Part shown: piece after piece, positions 18,420 to 19,879 of the stretch | Layout of the letters: each line of letters opens with the position of its first letter | How positions within the stretch are numbered: the stretch's first letter is position 1 | DNA from: Perkinsus olseni | Taxonomy: Eukaryota; Perkinsozoa; Perkinsida; Perkinsidae | DNA length: 19,879 bases | Direction of reading: 5' to 3' | Assembly: GCA_013115135.1 (NCBI GenBank) | Contig: JABANP010000741.1 | Span: 1 to 19,879, forward strand | Translations under genes and position numbers: made by a program | The notes under the pieces: generated by a model | Database searches by the model: none | Told to the model about the DNA's origin: nothing | What the model saw: only the letters and a program-made list of their open reading frames with translations

Positions 18420-19879
18420 ATGGCCTGTTTCAATACAATGTCAAAGAAACTACAAGCAGAAGTGAAACGTCTTCATGAGGAACTAAATTCCGCGATAGCC
18501 AAGCTGGGAAACCTTGAGGCACAGGCCAGCGAAGACCGAGATGGCCATGAAGAGAGGTTGAGGGGACACAGACAGGAGGTGCGAGGTTGAAGAACTGTAT
18601 AATTTTGTGTCCTTCGGATCAATCTTCCGCTATGGTCTGGTGAGACTTTATTCGTCTTGTCGATTTTCACTACGCAGGTTGAGCGCCTTGTGAAATCCGT
18701 AGAGGATATGAAAGCGAACGAAGACATGGCGAGCTTGAAGGAGGAGCTGAAAGTGGCCAGCCAGTCTCTAGAGGAAGTGAAGCGTGTAGCTGCAGAAGAG
18801 AAGGCCGAACACAGGCGGGGTCAAGAGGAGAGAGATAAGGAAGTAGGCAGGCCAGGCATGCGATAAGCTCGGCCGAAAAGTTGCAACCAGGGTGTGCCTT
18901 TTTTCCGGAAACGCGAAAATATTTCCTTTCCGGAAATTTCCACTGGAAATATCTGGAAATGAGCGGAAATGATGGAAACACTAAATTTTTGCGCACGCCC
19001 TTACGGGCGCGCAAAATTGTTGACCAATCCTTGGTCACTTGCTTTCTTGCGCCATTTCGCAACGCACTAAAGAACGGAAACATTATGGAATTACCTCCCC
19101 AATGATCGCTTACCGCACCTTCTACCTGTTGAACACCAGTCATGGCACATGGTAGAGCACCTGGCCCAGGTGCTCTACCATGCCCAGGTGACCTGGGCAA
19201 TGCCCAGTGGGCATCGGGAGAATCATTCTCCGAGAATGTTGATCAATCCTTGGTCACTTGCTCTCTTGCTTCATTCCTCAGCGTACTCGAGCATGTGAAT
19301 ACGTAAGTAATTGTAAGTGAGTCTTTACTTAAGTTTACTTAAGTAATTGTAAGTTTGCTGGACTCCCGAGTCCCTTCGACTCGGCCCATCGACTCAGTCG
19401 GTGGGCCAGAAATCAACGCATAGGCCCAAAGGCCTAAGACTCTTCGGAGCTGAAGACTTATTGCCCGCCACCAAATGATAGCGCCCACGAAGAAAATAAG
19501 TGCCAGTTTTGGCGGAGTTGCGCGTAGACGTAGATCATCCATGGTGGATGACTTACGGCAGATCTTCGCCCAGTCCTATCAGGAGTTTTATATTATAAAC
19601 CACGGAAAAACAGATTTCATGCGAAAATCGGCGAAAATGGCCGAAAGTGACGTAAATTTTCTTCGCTTGCGCGAAGGAATGAAGCCACCCTTCTTCGTGC
19701 ATACATGTTTCCGGAAATTTCCACGCCGTATATTTCCATCGGAAATTTTCGGAAATTTCCGGAAAGAAAAATCGCACAAAATGGAAACAGCACACCCTGG
19801 TTGCAACGAAACTCGTTATGAAGGACTCAGGTTCTAGACCTGAAGAGAGCTATTAAGGCATTGGAGGCTTCGTCAGCTA
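18420..19879 (+). CDS. Coiled-coil protein, 5' part, three exons visible
   Basis: Exons 18420-18578, 18678-18842 and 19831 to beyond the window, all joined in phase 0 through GT-AG introns of 99 and 988 bp. The start at 18420 (MACFNTMSKKLQAEVKRLHE) is the ATG nearest the coiled coil; the frame is open upstream to 18306, so an earlier start or exon is possible. The protein is rich in Glu, Lys, Leu and Arg with heptad-like spacing throughout (for example VERLVKSVEDMKANEDMASL). Exon 3 continues the pattern (LDLKRAIKALEASSA). Such repeats occur in many structural or motor-associated proteins, so no family is assigned. Intron 2 holds an hAT-like element; without it and one target copy the intron would be 68 bp. 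The 3' end is outside the window. Confidence 0.7.
19148..19182. repeat. 35-bp perfect palindrome, 1-nt centre
   Basis: 17-bp arms (CATGGTAGAGCACCTGG and complement) around C19165, inside the hAT-like element. It runs directly into TGCCCAGGT-g-ACCTGGGCA (19181-19199) and then triad 9. Confidence 0.95.
19193..19214. repeat. Foldback triad 9: TGGGCA-a-TGCCCA-g-TGGGCA
   Basis: Mirror centres at 19200 and 19207; arms of 7 bp each, perfect. Inside the hAT-like element. Confidence 0.95.
19217..19238. repeat. Foldback triad 10: GAGAAT-c-ATTCTC-c-GAGAAT
   Basis: Mirror centres at 19224 and 19231; arms of 7 bp each, perfect. Inside the hAT-like element, 3 bp after triad 9. Confidence 0.95.

Larger units (their letters stand above)
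18888..19799. mobile_element. hAT-like non-autonomous DNA transposon in an intron, 912 bp
   Basis: The ends read CAGGGTGTGC (18888-18897) and GCACACCCTG (19790-19799). They are flanked by identical 8-bp GTTGCAAC on both sides (18880-18887 and 19800-19807). An 8-bp duplication with T at position 2 and A at position 7, plus CAGGG ends, is characteristic of hAT elements. Because the target is itself palindromic the inverted repeat appears as 18 bp. Sub-terminal GGAAAT and TCCGGAAA motifs are repeated at both ends, as expected for hAT transposase-binding sites. No transposase frame is present. An internal direct repeat of about 36 bp occurs at 19018-19053 and 19237-19272, and the centre is dense in palindromes. 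Confidence 0.85.

Noticed and set aside
15304..19238. Triads as a CRISPR-like or regularly spaced repeat array
   Set aside because: The repeated units differ in sequence at every locus and spacing between loci is irregular.

Overview
The window looks like nuclear DNA of a unicellular eukaryote. No bacterial operon, Shine-Dalgarno site or CRISPR was seen. The best evidence is a conserved eukaryotic gene, THOC1/HPR1, on the + strand. It can be read only after removing about fifteen GT-AG introns, mostly 42-68 bp long. Roughly even base composition, very short introns and small secreted multigene proteins would fit an alveolate such as Perkinsus, but that is a low-confidence guess.

Layout. (1) 1-6278: a nearly complete LTR retrotransposon on the minus strand. 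It has one unbroken gag-pol frame of 1944 codons, LTRs identical over 168 bp, a candidate primer-binding site and a polypurine tract; the first ~18 bp of one LTR lie outside the window. (2) 6349-7163: a compact multi-exon + strand gene of unknown function, recovered by splicing. (3) 7378-10475: THOC1/HPR1, about 16 exons and 682 codons. (4) 10476-11557: no convincing gene. (5) 11558-12085 and 14083-14784: two minus-strand paralogues encoding signal-peptide proteins. Between them lies a 632-bp MITE-like element (12283-12914) filled with ACGCGT-type motifs, then weak coding traces, then an AT-rich block. (6) 14785-18300: mostly non-coding or decayed sequence with a diverged tandem duplication and many palindromes. 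(7) 18420 to the window end: the first exons of a coiled-coil gene whose second intron carries a 912-bp hAT-like non-autonomous element (18888-19799) with an 8-bp target duplication.

The most unusual signal is a highly regular foldback motif between 15.3 and 19.3 kb. Ten times the sequence has the form N6-x-N6'-y-N6, where N6' is the reverse complement of N6 and x and y are single bases. The two mirror centres are always exactly 7 nt apart, equivalent to a 14-bp inverted-then-direct insertion. In one case a diverged tandem copy next door lacks the extra 14 bp, so the motif probably arises by local insertion. I know of no described element with this fixed geometry.

Gene models were built by eye from open frames, GT/AG sites and phase agreement; transcript data would be needed to fix exact exon ends.
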